Below, in pieces: positions 62,877 to 64,000 of a DNA stretch of 64,000 nt. Under the pieces are notes generated by a model. The model was given only the letters and a program-made list of their open reading frames with translations. It was not told where the DNA came from and ran no database searches. Origin of the DNA: Streptomyces lycii (GTDB taxonomy: Bacteria; Actinomycetota; Actinomycetes; Streptomycetales; Streptomycetaceae); contig NZ_WHPN01000392.1 of the NCBI RefSeq assembly GCF_009735685.1, positions 1-64,000 on the forward strand, in the 5' to 3' direction. Each line of letters begins with the position of its first letter. The first letter of the stretch is position 1. The translations under genes and the position numbers were made by a program.

Positions 62877-64000
62877 GTGCCTGGCACGAACCTCACCCGG
62901 GACGAGGCGCAGCAGCGGGCCCGCCTCCTCAGCACGCACGCGTACGAGATCGAGCTGGACCTGTCCGGTGCCCAGGAGGGCGGGACGTTCCGCTCCGTCA
63001 CCACGGTCCGCTTCGACTGCGCGGAGGGCGGCGCGGCCTCCTTCATCGACCTGGTGGCTCCCGAGGTGCGGGAAGTGGTCCTGAACGGGACCGCGCTCGA
63101 CCCGGCCGAGGTCTTCGCCGACTCCCGGATCGCGCTGCCGTCGCTGGCGGCGGGGGCGAACGAGCTGCGGGTCGTCGCCGAGTGCGCGTACACCAACACC
63201 GGTGAGGGCCTGCACCGCTTCGTCGACCCGGTCGACCAGCAGGCGTACCTCTACACGCAGTTCGAGGTGCCGGACGCCCGGCGGGTGTTCGCCTGCTTCG
63301 AGCAGCCGGACCTGAAGGCGACGTTCCGGTTCACCGTGCGGGCGCCGGAGGGCTGGACGGTCGTCTCCAACTCGCCCCTCGCGGACGGCGCGGACAAGCC
63401 GGCGGACACCACCTGGCGCTTCGAGCCGACGCCGCCGATCTCCTCGTACATCACGGCGATCATCGCAGGCCCGTACCACAGCGTGCACAGCACCTGGGAG
63501 GGCGACGGGCGCAGTGTTCCGCTGGGCATCCACTGCCGGCCGTCGCTGGCCGAGCACCTGGACGCGGACGCGCTCTTCGAGGTCACCCGGCTGGGCTTCG
63601 ACTGGTTCCAGGAGAAGTTCGACCACCCCTACCCCTTCACCAAGTACGACCAGCTCTTCGTGCCGGAGTTCAACGCGGGCGCGATGGAGAACGCGGGCGC
63701 CGTCACCATCCGCGACCAGTACGTCTTCCGCTCCAAGGTGACGGACGCGGCGTACGAGACGCGGGCCGAGACCGTCCTGCACGAGCTGGCCCACATGTGG
63801 TTCGGCGACCTGGTCACCATGGAGTGGTGGAACGACCTGTGGCTGAACGAGTCGTTCGCCACCTACACCTCCATCGCCTGCCTCGCGCACGCGCCGGGCA
63901 GCGACTGGCCGCACGCCTGGACGACCTTCGCCAACTCCATGAAGACGTGGGCCTACCGGCAGGACCAGCTGCCGTCCACGCACCCGATCATGGCGGAGAT
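62877..64000 (+). CDS. pepN: M1-family aminopeptidase N (second copy, truncated by right edge)
   Basis: The first 374 codons are present. GAMENAG and the zinc site His302-Glu303-x-x-His306 with Glu325 are intact, so the catalytic part is complete, but the C-terminal domain is outside the window. Start GTG 62877 (MPGTNLTRDEAQQRARLL), with GGGAG 9 nt upstream; ATG 62868 is also in frame. It keeps the more typical GAMENAGAVTIRDQYVF segment, so this is probably the main PepN and the copy at 54248 the derived paralogue. Confidence 0.95.
   Translation, partial: MPGTNLTRDEAQQRARLLSTHAYEIELDLSGAQEGGTFRSVTTVRFDCAEGGAASFIDLVAPEVREVVLNGTALDPAEVFADSRIALPSLAAGANELRVVAECAYTNTGEGLHRFVDPVDQQAYLYTQFEVPDARRVFACFEQPDLKATFRFTVRAPEGWTVVSNSPLADGADKPADTTWRFEPTPPISSYITAIIAGPYHSVHSTWEGDGRSVPLGIHCRPSLAEHLDADALFEVTRLGFDWFQEKFDHPYPFTKYDQLFVPEFNAGAMENAGAVTIRDQYVFRSKVTDAAYETRAETVLHELAHMWFGDLVTMEWWNDLWLNESFATYTSIACLAHAPGSDWPHAWTTFANSMKTWAYRQDQLPSTHPIMAE

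Overview
The window is high-GC actinobacterial chromosome, almost certainly Streptomyces. The evidence is strong third-position GC bias, many GTG starts, Pro/Ala/Gly-rich proteins and a familiar core gene order: rne, radical-SAM pair, rodA-mrdA-mreDCB, ndk, folC, valS, clpX, clpP2-clpP1, tig, and further on sodF, pepN and asd. Calls come from reading the sequence and from remembered family motifs; no database search was run.

Region 1 (1-17.5 kb, minus strand): the 5' end of rne, the DUF2344/radical-SAM pair, a CYTH-CHAD polyphosphate-type protein, a lipoprotein plus secreted-protein cassette of unknown function, then the cell-wall elongation cluster rodA, mrdA, mreD, mreC, mreB, followed by ndk, a DUF4233 membrane protein and folC. 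Region 2 (17.7-28.4 kb): valS; three tandem plus-strand paralogues, each a Pro/Gly/Tyr/Gln-rich tail, one membrane helix and an outer domain with two cysteines; then clpX, clpP2, clpP1 and tig, and tRNA-Pro(TGG).

Region 3 (28,569-38,409): a compact integrative and conjugative element of the pSAM2 type (AICE), inserted in tRNA-Gly(TCC) and bounded by a 46-bp direct repeat. It carries int-xis-repSA, a short transfer/spread operon (traB-type translocase, spdD-like protein, several tiny proteins), a divergent GntR regulator with a YdcF-family gene, and a roughly 500-bp non-coding stretch with a large compound inverted repeat. A GGDEF-domain gene in the element is broken by one in-frame TGA. Two intergenic hairpins have different stems but an identical 17-nt loop sequence. 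A small, atypically AT-rich gene with an excellent ribosome-binding site lies beside attR.

Region 4 (38.4-64 kb): ordinary chromosome, partly decayed next to the element. It has an ArsC-like protein, a small membrane protein, an acyltransferase-3 protein, a CPA2-type antiporter with a His-rich tail, a SpoIIE-type phosphatase, an Eis-like acetyltransferase, an IS5-type transposase relic, a monooxygenase gene frameshifted by a 29-bp tandem duplication, a Nei/Fpg glycosylase, rpiB, two paralogous amino-acid permeases around bioY, sodF behind a clear Nur-type (nickel) operator, a mycothiol-nitroreductase-like DsbA protein, two M1 aminopeptidases, an AbiEi-like protein, a large secreted subtilase and asd. 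The second pepN runs off the right edge.

Transcription units are often closed by strong perfect hairpins, listed individually. The least explained parts are the element's hairpin series, its non-coding region, the small gene at attR, and the tandem paralogues after valS.
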